This document shows positions 37,915 through 47,796 of a stretch of 64,000 nucleotides of DNA, in pieces. The notes beneath the pieces were generated by a model. That model did no database searches and had not been told where the DNA came from. It saw only the letters and a list, made by a program, of their open reading frames with translations. The stretch lies in NCBI GenBank assembly GCA_030653435.1, contig JAURZI010000151.1, positions 52,695 to 116,694 of the forward strand, given 5' to 3'. The position numbers and the translations under genes were made by a program. The first letter of the stretch is position 1; each line of letters begins with the position of its first letter. This DNA is from Methylovulum sp. Lineage in GTDB: Bacteria > Pseudomonadota > Gammaproteobacteria > Methylococcales > Methylomonadaceae.

Positions 37915-38931
37915 TTATAGGCTTTGGGTGAAGGCGTTGATAACAGCCGATAGCTGTTGCCATTTTTCTGATTGCATCAATTGCCCGCGATTGAGCGACG
38001 GTTGGCCTTGCATGCACAGCAGGCGTTGCTCCCTGACAGGGTCTTGCGCGATGGGCAAGGTATCCAGCACTTGCGCCGCTGCGGTCGGGTTGTTGCAGAC
38101 CAAGACCATATCGCAACCGGCTGCCTGGGCGAGCCTTGCCCGTTCAGGAAAACCGCCTGCCGATGCCGCGCCTTCCATGCTTAGATCATCGCTGAACACC
38201 GTGCCGTTGAAGTTTAATTCCCGGCGTAATACCTGCTGTATCCAGAACTGCGAGAATCCGGCGGGTTGGGTGTCGATGTTCGGATACAGCACATGCGCGG
38301 GCATAATGCCTTCCAGACCGTCGGCGATTAATTGCCTGAACGGCAGTAAGTCGCTGGCGCGCAGGCTATCCAGATCGCGCTCATCCACCGGCAAGGTCAG
38401 GTGCGAATCCAGTGCGACGCCGCCATGGCCGGGGAAATGTTTGCCGGTGGCCGCCATGCCGGCTTCGTGCATGCCCGCCATAAAGTCCCCGGCTAGCCGC
38501 ATTGCCCGTTGCGGGTCGCGGGAAAACGAACGGTTGCCGATAATGTCGCTGACGCCGCAATCGACATCCAGCACCGGCGCAAAACTGAAATCGACGCCGA
38601 CCGCCAATAATTCCGCCGCCATCAGCCAGCCTGCGGATGCCGCCAGATCAGGCGCTTGTGCATAGGCTGCGGCGGGCGGCAAACGGGTGAAGCCGTTTTG
38701 AAACCGTTGCACCCTGCCGCCTTCCTGATCCACGGCAATCAACAGCGGGCCGTTACGTGCGGCACGGATGCTGCCGATAAGTTGGGTGACTTGTTCGGGA
38801 TCCTGGTAATTGCGGGCGAAGAGTATGACCGCGCCGGTATTGGGATGCCGGATCATGTCCTGTTCGTCAGGCGTTAACGCAAGGCCCGCAATATCAAGCA
38901 TGATGGGGCCGATGGGTTGATGGCTGGTCAT
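37915..38931 (-). CDS. nagZ: Beta-N-acetylhexosaminidase NagZ
   Basis: 338 residues, GH3 family, no signal peptide (cytoplasmic). Motifs: MLDIAGLALTPDE, AVDQEGGRVQRF, the NagZ-specific KHFPGHGG with the general acid/base histidine, and FSDDLSMEGA carrying the nucleophile aspartate. NagZ removes GlcNAc from anhydro-muropeptides in peptidoglycan recycling. It is the first of four tightly spaced minus-strand genes (nagZ, hpt, phosphorylase, nth), with 9 nt to hpt. Confidence 0.95.
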   Translation of the reverse strand: MTSHQPIGPIMLDIAGLALTPDEQDMIRHPNTGAVILFARNYQDPEQVTQLIGSIRAARNGPLLIAVDQEGGRVQRFQNGFTRLPPAAAYAQAPDLAASAGWLMAAELLAVGVDFSFAPVLDVDCGVSDIIGNRSFSRDPQRAMRLAGDFMAGMHEAGMAATGKHFPGHGGVALDSHLTLPVDERDLDSLRASDLLPFRQLIADGLEGIMPAHVLYPNIDTQPAGFSQFWIQQVLRRELNFNGTVFSDDLSMEGAASAGGFPERARLAQAAGCDMVLVCNNPTAAAQVLDTLPIAQDPVREQRLLCMQGQPSLNRGQLMQSEKWQQLSAVINAFTQSL

Positions 38932-39112
38932 TGTGGTTGGGTCGGTGCCGGGTGTTTAGGGTTAGGTGTGGGATAAGCCGGAGTCGGCCGTTTTACGGCA
39001 CATCATAGCAGGTATTGCCGGGAATTAAACTGAAGCTTGCGGTAATGGATGGCTTTCTGGGGGCTTGCGATGTCCTGCCCTGGATTGTATCGGCAGCAGC
39101 TGGTTTCAGCGC

Positions 39113-39757
39113 TTATGCCACGCTTTTTGTGAGGATAGGGAATAGCTCGGCTAAACCTTTGGCGATAAATTCCACAGCGATGGATACCAGGATCAGCCCC
39201 ATGACCCGTGTCACGATGTTCATGCCGGTATACCCCATGACTTCGGCAATCTTGGTTGCCGACAGTAGCGCGACCAACACCAGGCCGGAGACAGACAAGA
39301 TCACCGCGCCAACCAGCAGGTAATGCGACCAAGAATATTCCATGTGCCCATAGACGATGGCGGCGCTGATGGCTCCGGGGCCGCTAAGCATAGGGATAGC
39401 CAATGGCACTACCGCGATGGAATCTTTCTCGTAGGATTCGGCGCGTTCTTCAGGCGTATGGCGCGCCCGATCATGGCTGGCATGCAACATCGACAGGCCC
39501 ATTAGCAGCACCAATATCCCGGCAGCCACCCGAAAAGCGGGCAGGCCGATGCCAAAAAAATGCAGTATCGGCTCCCCGGCCAGTAACGCAATAAATAACA
39601 CCGTGGCTACGGATGCGGCGCAAACTATTGCAGTGCGTATCCTTTCGGCCGGCGTGCGGTTTATGGTTAGCGAAATGAAGATGGGGATGACGCCGATGGG
39701 ATCGACCACAGACACTAAACTGACCAATAATTGCAAATATTCATTCCAGTTCAGCAT
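39113..39757 (-). CDS. MarC family integral membrane protein
   Basis: 214 residues with six predicted membrane helices. The MarC/YchE pattern is seen in SVVDPIGVIPIFISL, the central PLAIPMLSGPGAISAAI and TRVMGLILVSIAVEFIAKGL. Members were once linked to multidrug resistance, but that link is not supported and their transport role is unclear. It stands alone, divergent from acs with about 200 nt between. No neighbour suggests a substrate. Confidence 0.9.
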   Translation of the reverse strand: MLNWNEYLQLLVSLVSVVDPIGVIPIFISLTINRTPAERIRTAIVCAASVATVLFIALLAGEPILHFFGIGLPAFRVAAGILVLLMGLSMLHASHDRARHTPEERAESYEKDSIAVVPLAIPMLSGPGAISAAIVYGHMEYSWSHYLLVGAVILSVSGLVLVALLSATKIAEVMGYTGMNIVTRVMGLILVSIAVEFIAKGLAELFPILTKSVA

Positions 39758-39957
39758 TCATGGGCCCTAGGGTTATTGATTGTTTTCATGATGATAACAA
39801 AGCTAGGTTGTGTGGGTCTAAGCAACCGAACGTCCAAGCTTTAAAGTCTATAGCGATACGGCTATAACCCGTTTAGCCGATAAAAAATTTTCGTGCAATC
39901 CAGCCAAGATTTTACTATGGTGTAACACTTCCGTCCCGTCCAAGCAAAGCCAACACT

Positions 39958-41895
39958 ATGTCACAGCATCCAATTTATCCTGTAAAGCCGGAAATGGCCG
40001 CGCAAGCGCATATTAACGAAGACGCTTATAACACACTCTACCAGCACTCGATAACCGACCCGGAAAGTTTTTGGGCCGAGCAGGCTAAGCAGTTTTTAAC
40101 CTGGGGCGAACCTTGGCATACGGTGATGGAGTATGATTATCCTAGCGCGCATATACGCTGGTTTGAAGGCGGCAAGCTCAATATCAGTGTCAATTGCGTG
40201 GACAGGCATCTTGCCGCGCGTGGTGACCAAACCGCGATTATATGGGAAGGGGATGATCCGACGCGATCCAGAAAAATCACTTATCAAGAATTGCACACGC
40301 TGGTTTGTAAATTCGCCAATGTCTTGAAAGCGCAAGGCGTGGGCAAGGGCGACCATGTTTGTGTCTATTTGCCGATGATTCCCGAAGCGGCTGTAGTGAT
40401 GCTGGCCTGCACCCGCATTGGCGCCGTGCATTCCATCGTGTTTGGCGGGTTTTCCGCCGAATCGTTAAAAGACCGCATTCTGGACGCCGATTGCAAGTAT
40501 CTGGTATGTGCCGATGAGGGCTATCGCGGCGGCAAAATCATACCGATTAAGGCGGCGGTCGATAAGGCGGCGGGCTCTTGCCCGAATCTGGGCAAAGTCA
40601 TCGTGATACAAAACACCGGCAATGCTGTCGATTGGCATGGAGCCAGGGATGTTTGGTACCACGAGGCCATGGCGGAAGCGGCAGCCGACTGCGAGCCGGA
40701 AATGATGGATGCCGAAGATCCGCTGTTCATCCTTTATACGTCCGGTTCCACGGGCAAGCCTAAAGGCGTCCAGCACACGACCGGCGGTTATCTGCTTTAC
40801 ACCGCGATGACGCATAAATATATTTTCGATTACCAGGATGGCGATGTGTATTGGTGTACCGCCGATGTGGGCTGGATAACCGGACATTCTTACGTTGTTT
40901 ACGGGCCTTTATGCAACGGCGCAACGACTCTGATGTTTGAAGGCGTGCCGACCTATCCTGAAGCCGACCGTTTCTGGCGCGTGATCGACAAACACCAGGT
41001 CAATATTTTTTATACGGCACCGACAGCGATACGGGCGCTGATGGCGCAAGGCAATGATTTTGTCACACGCACCGGGCGTGGCAGCCTGCGGATACTGGGC
41101 AGCGTCGGCGAGCCTATCAATTCGGAGGCCTGGGAGTGGTATTACCACGTCGTCGGCGACAGCCGTTGCCCTATCGTGGATACGTGGTGGCAAACTGAAA
41201 CTGGCGGTATTTTGATTACGCCATTGCCCGGCGCAACACTGTTAAAGCCCGGCTCGGCGACCTTGCCGTTTTTCGGCATCAGGCCTGAAATCATAGACGC
41301 CCAGGGTAATATTCTGGAGGGCGCCGCCGAAGGCCTGCTCGTGCTCAGCCACTCGTGGCCATCGCAAGCGCGGACCGTATACGGCGATCATCAGCGCTTT
41401 ATCGACACCTATTTTAAAAGCTATCCGGGTTATTATTTTACCGGCGACGGCGCCCGCCGCGATGCGGACGGCTATTACTGGATTACAGGCCGGGTCGATG
41501 ATGTCATCAACGTCTCCGGTCACAGGATGGGCACGGCGGAAATAGAAAGCGCCCTGGATTTGCACGAGCATGTTGCCGAATCGGCAGTCGTCGGTTTCCC
41601 CCATGACATTAAAGGACAGGGCATTTATGCCTATGTGACGCTGATAGTCGGTGTCGAACCTACCGATGCGATGAAAAAAGAATTGGTCGCACTGGTCAGG
41701 CAGGAAATCGGCTCGATTGCGACGCTGGATATTGTGCAGTGGGCGCCGGGTTTGCCGAAAACCCGTTCGGGGAAAATCATGCGCCGCATTTTACGCAAAA
41801 TTGCCGCTAACGAGTTGGACACTCTCGGCGACACCTCTACGCTGGCCGACCCGTCCGTGGTTGACGACATTATTGCCAATCGCGTCAACCGTTAA
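39958..41895 (+). CDS. acs: Acetyl-CoA synthetase
   Basis: 645 residues, the usual length. Motifs: adenylation P-loop [68 protein letters not shown] hinge region, and the C-terminal acetylation/catalytic lysine loop [14 protein letters not shown]. It activates acetate through acetyl-AMP to acetyl-CoA. The lysine loop is the target of Pat/CobB-type regulation in many bacteria, although no acetyltransferase is seen here. It is monocistronic, with an A+T-rich upstream region from 39780. Confidence 0.95.
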   Translation: MSQHPIYPVKPEMAAQAHINEDAYNTLYQHSITDPESFWAEQAKQFLTWGEPWHTVMEYDYPSAHIRWFEGGKLNISVNCVDRHLAARGDQTAIIWEGDDPTRSRKITYQELHTLVCKFANVLKAQGVGKGDHVCVYLPMIPEAAVVMLACTRIGAVHSIVFGGFSAESLKDRILDADCKYLVCADEGYRGGKIIPIKAAVDKAAGSCPNLGKVIVIQNTGNAVDWHGARDVWYHEAMAEAAADCEPEMMDAEDPLFILYTSGSTGKPKGVQHTTGGYLLYTAMTHKYIFDYQDGDVYWCTADVGWITGHSYVVYGPLCNGATTLMFEGVPTYPEADRFWRVIDKHQVNIFYTAPTAIRALMAQGNDFVTRTGRGSLRILGSVGEPINSEAWEWYYHVVGDSRCPIVDTWWQTETGGILITPLPGATLLKPGSATLPFFGIRPEIIDAQGNILEGAAEGLLVLSHSWPSQARTVYGDHQRFIDTYFKSYPGYYFTGDGARRDADGYYWITGRVDDVINVSGHRMGTAEIESALDLHEHVAESAVVGFPHDIKGQGIYAYVTLIVGVEPTDAMKKELVALVRQEIGSIATLDIVQWAPGLPKTRSGKIMRRILRKIAANELDTLGDTSTLADPSVVDDIIANRVNR

Positions 41896-41956
41896 GCGGG
41901 GCCGACCACACGGACACGCCGCTACGGTCGGCAGTTGCTGCCGGTATTTCGGGGGC

Positions 41957-42436
41957 TTAATGGTTGCAGCCCGCGCCGTGGATATGTCCATGCGACAGTT
42001 CTTCGTGGCTTGCCGGCCTGATGTCGACGACTTCGACAGCGAAGCTCAATGCCACGCCTGCCAGCGGATGGTTGCCGTCTATCGTGATGTCATCGCCGTC
42101 TATATTAACGACGGTGATGACGCCGGGGCCTGAGCTGACATCGGCATGGAACTGCATACCCACTTCGATTTCATCGACGCCTTCAAACATGTCGCGTGAC
42201 AGCACCTGCACGCGGTCGTCCATGAATTCGCCGTAAGCATCTTCAGCATCAATGCGGACATTAAATTTTTCGCCGACGGCTTTGCCATGCAGCGCTTTTT
42301 CGAGGCCGGAAATGATATTTCCAGTGCCGTGCAGATATTCCAACGGTTCGTTACCCTCAGAGCTGTCTATGACTTCCCCTTCATCATTCGTCAGCGTATA
42401 GTGAATAGAAACCGCCATATTGTCAGCAACTTGCAT
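41957..42436 (-). CDS. slyD: SlyD-like FKBP-type peptidyl-prolyl isomerase
   Basis: 159 residues. The FKBP part (HYTLTNDEGEVIDSS, GTGNIISGLEKAL, GEKFNV) is interrupted by the insert-in-flap chaperone domain (EDAYGEFMDDRVQ.., residues ~70-125) and followed by HPLAGVALSF. The C-terminal tail GHIHGAGCNH is His/Cys-rich and suits Ni2+ or other metal binding, though it is shorter than in E. coli SlyD. It folds proteins and supports metallation, for example of hydrogenase in other bacteria. The ATG has an AAGG ribosome site. Confidence 0.9.
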   Translation of the reverse strand: MQVADNMAVSIHYTLTNDEGEVIDSSEGNEPLEYLHGTGNIISGLEKALHGKAVGEKFNVRIDAEDAYGEFMDDRVQVLSRDMFEGVDEIEVGMQFHADVSSGPGVITVVNIDGDDITIDGNHPLAGVALSFAVEVVDIRPASHEELSHGHIHGAGCNH

Positions 42437-42564
42437 GATAAAACCTTATTAGTGATTAAAAAGCGGACTATGATATAGATTTGCGCCGCCTTTGTCTTAA
42501 AAACTTGGCTAGCCAATTTGCTGTTTGCTCTGATGCAACGGCGGGTATCATGCCTCATGAGGTA

Positions 42565-42596
42565 CGCCCGCGCACCTGATATCAGATGCGCGGGCG
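42565..42596 (-). terminator. Palindromic terminator after OYE-family gene
   Basis: CGCCCGCGC..CTGATATCAG..GCGCGGGCG is a 32-bp near-perfect palindrome 6 bp past the stop of the minus-strand reductase gene. A strong hairpin without a long U-run; it probably ends that transcript and separates it from the slyD promoter. Confidence 0.55.
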
Positions 42597-42602
42597 CTTA
42601 GG

Positions 42603-43679
42603 CTACAGACTATCCAGGGCAGGATAATCGGTATAACCTTCAGGCCCGGATGAGTAGAAGGTTGCAACATCGGGCTGGTTTAACGCTGCCCCCGCTTTAA
42701 TCCTGGCGGGAAAATCGGGGTTGGCCAAGAAACCGGTGCCAAAAGCCACGGCATCGAGCTTACCCTCGGCGATAGCGGTGTTGGCTTCTTCTGGGGTATA
42801 ACCCATATTGCCTACCAATATGCCTTGGTAATTAGCGCGTATGGGCGTCAGCACATCACCGGTCTGTTGCTGGAAGAAGTCGCCGCGCATGACATGCAAA
42901 TAAGCCAGGTCAAAATCATTCAGCCGCGTGGCCAGCCAAGCGCTAAGGGCAATAGGGTCGCTGTCTATCATGCTGTTGAAGCTATTCAGCGGTGATATGC
43001 GGACGCCGACACGCCCGTCGCCCCATACCCCGCAGGCGGCAGCCAGCACCTCCAACAACAAGCGTGCACGGTTTTCAATAGCGCCGGCGTAAAGGCCGGT
43101 CGTGCGTTTATTTGCGCCATCGCGCAAAAACTCATCCAACAAATAACCGTTGGCGCCATGCACTTCCACGCCATCGAAACCTGCGGCCAGGGCATGTTCG
43201 GCTGCGGTTTTGAATCCGGCCACGATGCCGGGCAGTTCATCATCAGCCAATTCACGCGGTATGACATAGGCTTGCTTGCCTTCCGGCGTGTAGACTTCGT
43301 CGCCCGTGATCGCAATGGCGCTAGGCGCAACGGGTTGCGCGCCATTATTCAGCGACGGATGGCAAGCCCGCCCGCCATGCCATATTTGCAAAAAGATTTT
43401 GCCGCCAGCGGCATGAACGGCATCGGTGCTCAGTTTCCAGCCTTCAATCTGGGCATCGGAATAAATGCCTGGTTCATGCCAAAACGCTGAATTGCCTGCC
43501 ATCGCCATCGTGGCTTCGGCGATGATAAGTCCGGCACTGGCGCGTTGGGCGTAGTATTCCGCCATGAGCCGACCCGGAACATGGCCGTCTTCGGCCCGGC
43601 AACGGGTAAGCGGCGCCATAAGGATGCGGTTGGCTAAAGTCAGTTTGCCGATTTGTAGGGTATCGAAGAGTGCGTGCAT
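42603..43679 (-). CDS. nemA: Old yellow enzyme family alkene reductase
   Basis: 358 residues, FMN-dependent TIM barrel. Motifs: ILMAPLTRCRA (FMN contacts), QIWHGGRA, FDGVEVHGANGYLLDEFLRDGANKRT with the substrate-binding His/Asn pair, RVGVRISP and a C-terminal VAFGTGFLANPDFP. It resembles N-ethylmaleimide reductase/XenA-type enzymes that reduce enones, nitro compounds or maleimides with NADPH. It is divergent from the Mg2+ ATPase gene. The symbol is by family; the physiological substrate is unknown. Confidence 0.85.
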   Translation of the reverse strand: MHALFDTLQIGKLTLANRILMAPLTRCRAEDGHVPGRLMAEYYAQRASAGLIIAEATMAMAGNSAFWHEPGIYSDAQIEGWKLSTDAVHAAGGKIFLQIWHGGRACHPSLNNGAQPVAPSAIAITGDEVYTPEGKQAYVIPRELADDELPGIVAGFKTAAEHALAAGFDGVEVHGANGYLLDEFLRDGANKRTTGLYAGAIENRARLLLEVLAAACGVWGDGRVGVRISPLNSFNSMIDSDPIALSAWLATRLNDFDLAYLHVMRGDFFQQQTGDVLTPIRANYQGILVGNMGYTPEEANTAIAEGKLDAVAFGTGFLANPDFPARIKAGAALNQPDVATFYSSGPEGYTDYPALDSL

Positions 43680-43780
43680 AGTTTAATGTCTTAAGGGTTG
43701 GGGGAGAGGACTAAAAGTTTACCTGTTACCGGGCTGTTTATATACGTTAAGCGCTTAAGTTTTCGGTTTTTTATGTGGGG

Positions 43781-43842
43781 TACGCATCGCGCACCTTTTT
43801 AGAATGGTAATGAAAATCAATGTAAAAGGTACGCGATGCGTA
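43781..43842. repeat. Inverted repeat between divergent nemA and mgtA
   Basis: TACGCATCGCGCACCTTTT and AAAAGGTACGCGATGCGTA are inverse copies with one mismatch, separated by 24 bp. The DNA could form a 19-bp stem in either transcript. It lies in the 378-bp region between two divergent genes that is otherwise without a coding region. Confidence 0.6.
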
Positions 43843-44057
43843 TCTACGAAAATTGTAAAAACCGTATTGTGACTGTGCGAAGTATATATCCAAAAGCATG
43901 GCTAAGTTGGCGTTAATGCCAGCAACACGTTAAACAAAGGCTTCCCGATAGGCTTTTGTCCGATGCCGCACCGGTACTGCTTTATAATCCGGTCAAACAG
44001 GGTGGAATATCGCCCCGGTTATCTTCTGTACGGCCATTATTAGATAGGGCGGCAACT

Positions 44058-46625
44058 ATGAACAAAGCTAATGTAAAGCACAAAACCCTACCCGAAGCCC
44101 CGGCCTGGTGGCTAACGCCACCCACAGATCTCCAAGCTGAACGGGCTAACGATACGACCGGTTTATCCAGTGCCGAGGCACGTTCGCGGTTAGCCACGTT
44201 CGGCCCTAACCTGTTCCGCGACCATCAGCAACAAGCCCTATGGTTACAGTTCCTGTCCCGATTCAAGAACCCGCTGGTTATCTTGCTGTTGGTGGCCAGC
44301 GCCATCTCCGCCTTTACCGGCGAAATGACCAACTTTGTCATCATTACGGTCATGGTGTTGTTCAGCGTAACGCTGGATTTTGTCCAGGAGCACCGAGCCG
44401 GAAAAGCGGCGGAAAATTTGCGCCAGTCGGTTTCGGTACGGGCTAGGGTCATCCGTGATGGCAAGCCCTTGGATGTGCCGGTCACCGAAGTGGTGCCCGG
44501 CGACCTCGTCCTGCTCTCGGCAGGCGATATGGTGCCGGCAGACGGTTTCGTGCTGGAAGCGCACGACCTGTTCGTCAAGCAAGCCTTGCTGACCGGTGAG
44601 CCCTATCCGGTCGAGAAGCATCAGGGCGTGCTTGCCGCCGGGTCGACCGATTTGCAGGATGCCACCAACGCGGTGTTCATGGGCACCACCGTGATTAGCG
44701 GCAGCGTCCGTATGCGGGTCGTCAAGACCGGCACCGGCACAGCCATCGGCGCCATTGCCGACAGCCTGACCCGCCAGCCGCCGCCGACTGCCTTCGAAGT
44801 GGGCACGCACCGCTTTGGTCTGCTGATTATGCGCCTGACAATCTTGCTGGTGTTGTTCGTGCTGCTGGTGAACGCCTTCATGCACAAACCCTGGCTGGAA
44901 TCTTTTTTGTTTGCTGTGGCGCTCGCGGTAGGACTGACACCGGAACTGCTGCCCATGGTGGTGTCGGTCACCTTATCGCGGGGCGCATTGCTGATGGCCA
45001 AAAAACGGGTGATCGTCAAACGCTTGGCGTCGATACAGAATCTGGGCTCTATGGACATCCTGTGCACGGATAAGACCGGTACGCTGACCGAGGCGATAAT
45101 CCGCTTGGAGCAGCATGTGGATCCGCAAGGAAAGCCCAGCGAACGGGTGCTGGAACTGGCTTACCTGAACAGCTTTTTCGAGACCGGCCTGAAAAGTCCG
45201 CTGGATGAGGCTATTTTGGCACATGAAAATATCGATGTGAGCGCCTGGAAAAAAATCGACGAAGTCCCGTTCGATTTTGAACGGCGGCGCGTATCCGTCT
45301 TGTTGGACAAAGGCAATGGCCGACTGCTGGTGGTCAAGGGCGCGTCTGAGGAGATCATTAACCTATGCACCCGTTACGAACAACAAGGCAGTGATGTCCA
45401 AATGCCGTTAGACAAAGCCTCTAGGGAGCAGATACACGCGGAGCATATCGCTTTAGAAAAGGAAGGCTTCCGGGTATTGGGCATCGCTTGGCGCGAAGTC
45501 CCGCAAGACCATTTCGATGCGGTGATCGGCGACGAGACCGAGCTGGTGTTTGCCGGTTTTGCAGGCTTTCTTGACCCACCCAAGGCCAGCGCCGGTGTCG
45601 CGCTCGCCGCCTTGCGGGACAGCGGCGTGACGGTCAAGATTGTCACCGGCGATAGCGAACTGGTGACCCAGCATGTTTGCGCCGAGTTGGGCATTCCGGT
45701 GGCTGGGGTGCTGACCGGCAAAGACATCGCTCAGCTGGACGACGCGGCGTTGCGGGTCAAGGTAGAAACAGCCAATTTGTTTTGCCGCGTCAATCCTTCG
45801 CAAAAAGAACGCGTGATCCTCGCCTTCAAGGCCCGCGGCCACGTCGTCGGTTATCTAGGCGACGGTATCAATGATGCTCCGTCGCTGCACTCGGCAGATG
45901 TCGGGATTTCGGTGGATTCGGCGGTCGACGTCGCCAAGGATGCCGCCGATATGATACTGCTGGACCATGATCTGCACGTGCTGTATGACGGTGTCATGGA
46001 AGGCCGCCGTACCTTCGGCAATATCATGAAATACATCATGATGGGCACCAGTTCCAATTTCGGCAATATGTTCAGCATGGCCGGCGCGGCGCTATTCTTA
46101 CCCTTCCTGCCGATGTTGCCTACCCAGATATTGCTCAACAACATCTTGTACGACCTCTCCGAAGTGCCTATCCCGCTGGATCAGGTGGATCCCGATGAAC
46201 TCCGTAAGCCGCGGGTGCTGGATATGAACTTTATCCGCAATTTCATGCTCGTGATTGGCCCTATCAGTTCGGCGTTCGATTTCCTGACTTTTTATGTCAT
46301 GTTGATGGTGTTGAAAGCTGACGAAACTCTGTTTCAAACCGGTTGGTTTGTCGAGTCCTTATGCACCCAGGTTCTGGTAATTTTCATCATCCGCACCCGT
46401 GGTAATCCGTTTAAAAGCCGCGCCCATCCGATACTGGTAGGCACTTCGCTGGCGGTGGCGACAACCGGCGCCGTCTTGCCATTCACGCCGTTGGGGAGTT
46501 ATTTCGGCTTTGTCCCGCCTCCGGCCCAGTTTTATGCCATACTGGCGGCGATGGTCGTGACTTATCTGGCGATAGTCGAGCTGGCGAAAAGGGGGTTTTA
46601 TCATTGGCACCGGATACACAGCTAG
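44058..46625 (+). CDS. mgtA: Mg2+-transporting P-type ATPase
   Basis: 855 residues from the ATG at 44058, which has AGGGCGG upstream; a longer frame exists from 43956. It has a cytoplasmic N-terminal cation-ATPase domain, the A-domain motif LTGEPYPVEK, the phosphorylation site CTDKTGTLTE, the hinge LGDGINDAPSLHSADVGI and ten membrane segments. The C-terminal NILYDLSEVPIPLDQVD is the signature that separates MgtA/MgtB-type P3B ATPases from others. They import Mg2+ when external Mg2+ is low. Upstream are ~380 nt that could hold a Mg2+-sensing leader, but no mgtL or M-box is recognised. Confidence 0.93.
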   Translation: MNKANVKHKTLPEAPAWWLTPPTDLQAERANDTTGLSSAEARSRLATFGPNLFRDHQQQALWLQFLSRFKNPLVILLLVASAISAFTGEMTNFVIITVMVLFSVTLDFVQEHRAGKAAENLRQSVSVRARVIRDGKPLDVPVTEVVPGDLVLLSAGDMVPADGFVLEAHDLFVKQALLTGEPYPVEKHQGVLAAGSTDLQDATNAVFMGTTVISGSVRMRVVKTGTGTAIGAIADSLTRQPPPTAFEVGTHRFGLLIMRLTILLVLFVLLVNAFMHKPWLESFLFAVALAVGLTPELLPMVVSVTLSRGALLMAKKRVIVKRLASIQNLGSMDILCTDKTGTLTEAIIRLEQHVDPQGKPSERVLELAYLNSFFETGLKSPLDEAILAHENIDVSAWKKIDEVPFDFERRRVSVLLDKGNGRLLVVKGASEEIINLCTRYEQQGSDVQMPLDKASREQIHAEHIALEKEGFRVLGIAWREVPQDHFDAVIGDETELVFAGFAGFLDPPKASAGVALAALRDSGVTVKIVTGDSELVTQHVCAELGIPVAGVLTGKDIAQLDDAALRVKVETANLFCRVNPSQKERVILAFKARGHVVGYLGDGINDAPSLHSADVGISVDSAVDVAKDAADMILLDHDLHVLYDGVMEGRRTFGNIMKYIMMGTSSNFGNMFSMAGAALFLPFLPMLPTQILLNNILYDLSEVPIPLDQVDPDELRKPRVLDMNFIRNFMLVIGPISSAFDFLTFYVMLMVLKADETLFQTGWFVESLCTQVLVIFIIRTRGNPFKSRAHPILVGTSLAVATTGAVLPFTPLGSYFGFVPPPAQFYAILAAMVVTYLAIVELAKRGFYHWHRIHS

Positions 46626-46645
46626 TGCCGACGGTTACTATAGTG

Positions 46646-46837
46646 GACCATAAGTATCTACACAACATTTTCCAAGAACTGCTGTGCAGTAGCTTTTAAA
46701 GCCTCCAATTCCTCTTTGGAGTCATGAGTATCTACACAAGTCAACCATTTGATTTTTATGAACTTGTCACTTTTCATCAAATGCACTAACTATCTGTTTT
46801 ACAAGAACTAACCAAAGATGTGTAGATACTTATGGTC
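46646..46837. mobile_element. MITE family 2 with transposase C-terminal remnant
   Basis: 192 bp with perfect 19-bp terminal inverted repeats, GACCATAAGTATCTACACA and its inverse. On the minus strand a short frame beginning with MKSDKFIKIKWL and ending QQFLENVV has its TAG stop inside the left terminal repeat (about 46658-46775). This is the pattern of an insertion sequence that lost its middle and kept the end of its transposase gene. It starts 20 bp after the mgtA stop codon. Confidence 0.75.
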
Positions 46838-47065
46838 AGATGGGAGTAATGAGCGTTTGAATTGCTGCAAACGATACCGGGCATTGATACCATTACACTG
46901 CAAAAAAGGTATTAACGCCCTGCAAAAAAGGTATTAACGCCGCAAAATTAGTTGGATAAAGTTTACGACCCTTGTTCTGCACCTTACAGAAAAAGACGCT
47001 GTAGCAGGCAAAATCAATGGTTATTGCTAAATAAAGGTATAGATTTTTCAGTCAGATGGGAGTAA
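46836..47065. repeat. Two solo MITE family 1 termini flanking non-coding DNA
   Basis: TCAGATGGGAGTAA occurs at 46836-46849 and again at 47052-47065, in the same orientation and identical to the right ends of MITE family 1. No matching left terminus or internal body is seen. The first overlaps the end of MITE family 2 by two bases. The stretch between holds no gene. Confidence 0.6.
46898..46941. repeat. Perfect 22-bp tandem duplication
   Basis: CTGCAAAAAAGGTATTAACGCC is present twice without a gap, in the non-coding region downstream of mgtA. Confidence 0.7.
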
Positions 47066-47185
47066 TTGAATATTTTTGCTGTTATTTTGAGTTTAACGTT
47101 ATGGCATGGAATTAGCTTTGTTCAAAATAAGCACGTAATTGAACGTGTTTTTAGCGGCCATACTACTGAACAAACGGAGATTACA

Positions 47186-47326
47186 ATGGACAATAAAACA
47201 TCAACCTCAAAAAAAAACCTTTACCAAGCTATAGGCTACACCACATTGTTAGTGCTCTCATCGTTTCCCTTAGCTATCCTGAGCATGCAGATGCTAAATT
47301 TAGTTTTAGGTAAAATTCCGGTATAA
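47186..47326 (+). CDS. Small single-helix membrane protein
   Basis: 46 residues from the ATG at 47186, with GGAG 8 nt upstream. The N-terminal 17 residues are polar and lysine-rich (MDNKTSTSKKNLY); then one membrane helix (GYTTLLVLSSFPLAILSMQM) and a short tail. The open frame continues upstream to 47066, but that part starts inside a MITE terminus and lacks a ribosome site. No family recognised. It precedes, by 470 nt, the cytochrome c and FccB-like genes, and its base composition matches theirs. Confidence 0.6.
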   Translation: MDNKTSTSKKNLYQAIGYTTLLVLSSFPLAILSMQMLNLVLGKIPV

Positions 47327-47796
47327 CCTAATTGGCAACCTAACTTTCATTGCATCCTGCGGGTATAAAAGCAGAAGCGAGTACTCAGTCAGCCTTGTTT
47401 TGTCGGATAAATGCCCCCCATGTGATGAGATTTTCGTATTGGGAGCGGCATTTTTGGCTAAGATGTCAAATAGCGTGAAAAATTAGCACCTACATTTACC
47501 AGTCATTTTTCCTAATCAATTATTTAATACCTGTTGTCAAAATTAACTAGGTAAGGTGACGCTGCTTAGTGGCAAATATTGGGCACTGTTTTACACTAGA
47601 ATTAAGGTTATTTTATCTAGCTCCTGTATAATATATAAGAATATACTAATATTATAAATTTACCATCATGCAGTAATCGTGCATTAGAAGAAATACCTGT
47701 TTTATTTAAATCTATAGTTCACGGGTATTTTATGTATATGTGAAGCCCAAGTTTCGGTTTCTTATACGCTCAATAATAAAAATATAGGAGTTATTT
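47327..47796. other. A+T-rich 470-bp gap before cytochrome c gene
   Basis: No coding frame is convincing here. The region is markedly A+T-rich (around TATAATATATAAGAATATAC at 47627-47648) and includes a possible -10 box. It probably carries the promoter and control sites of the cytochrome c - flavoprotein pair. Confidence 0.4.

Noticed and set aside
37694..38665. 323-codon open frame on the plus strand over hpt and nagZ
   Set aside because: Antisense shadow of nagZ and hpt; Ser/Cys/Ala-rich composition and no domain.
47066..47185. N-terminal extension of the small membrane protein (start at 47066)
   Set aside because: The start directly follows a MITE terminus and lacks a ribosome site; the ATG at 47186 has GGAG in place.
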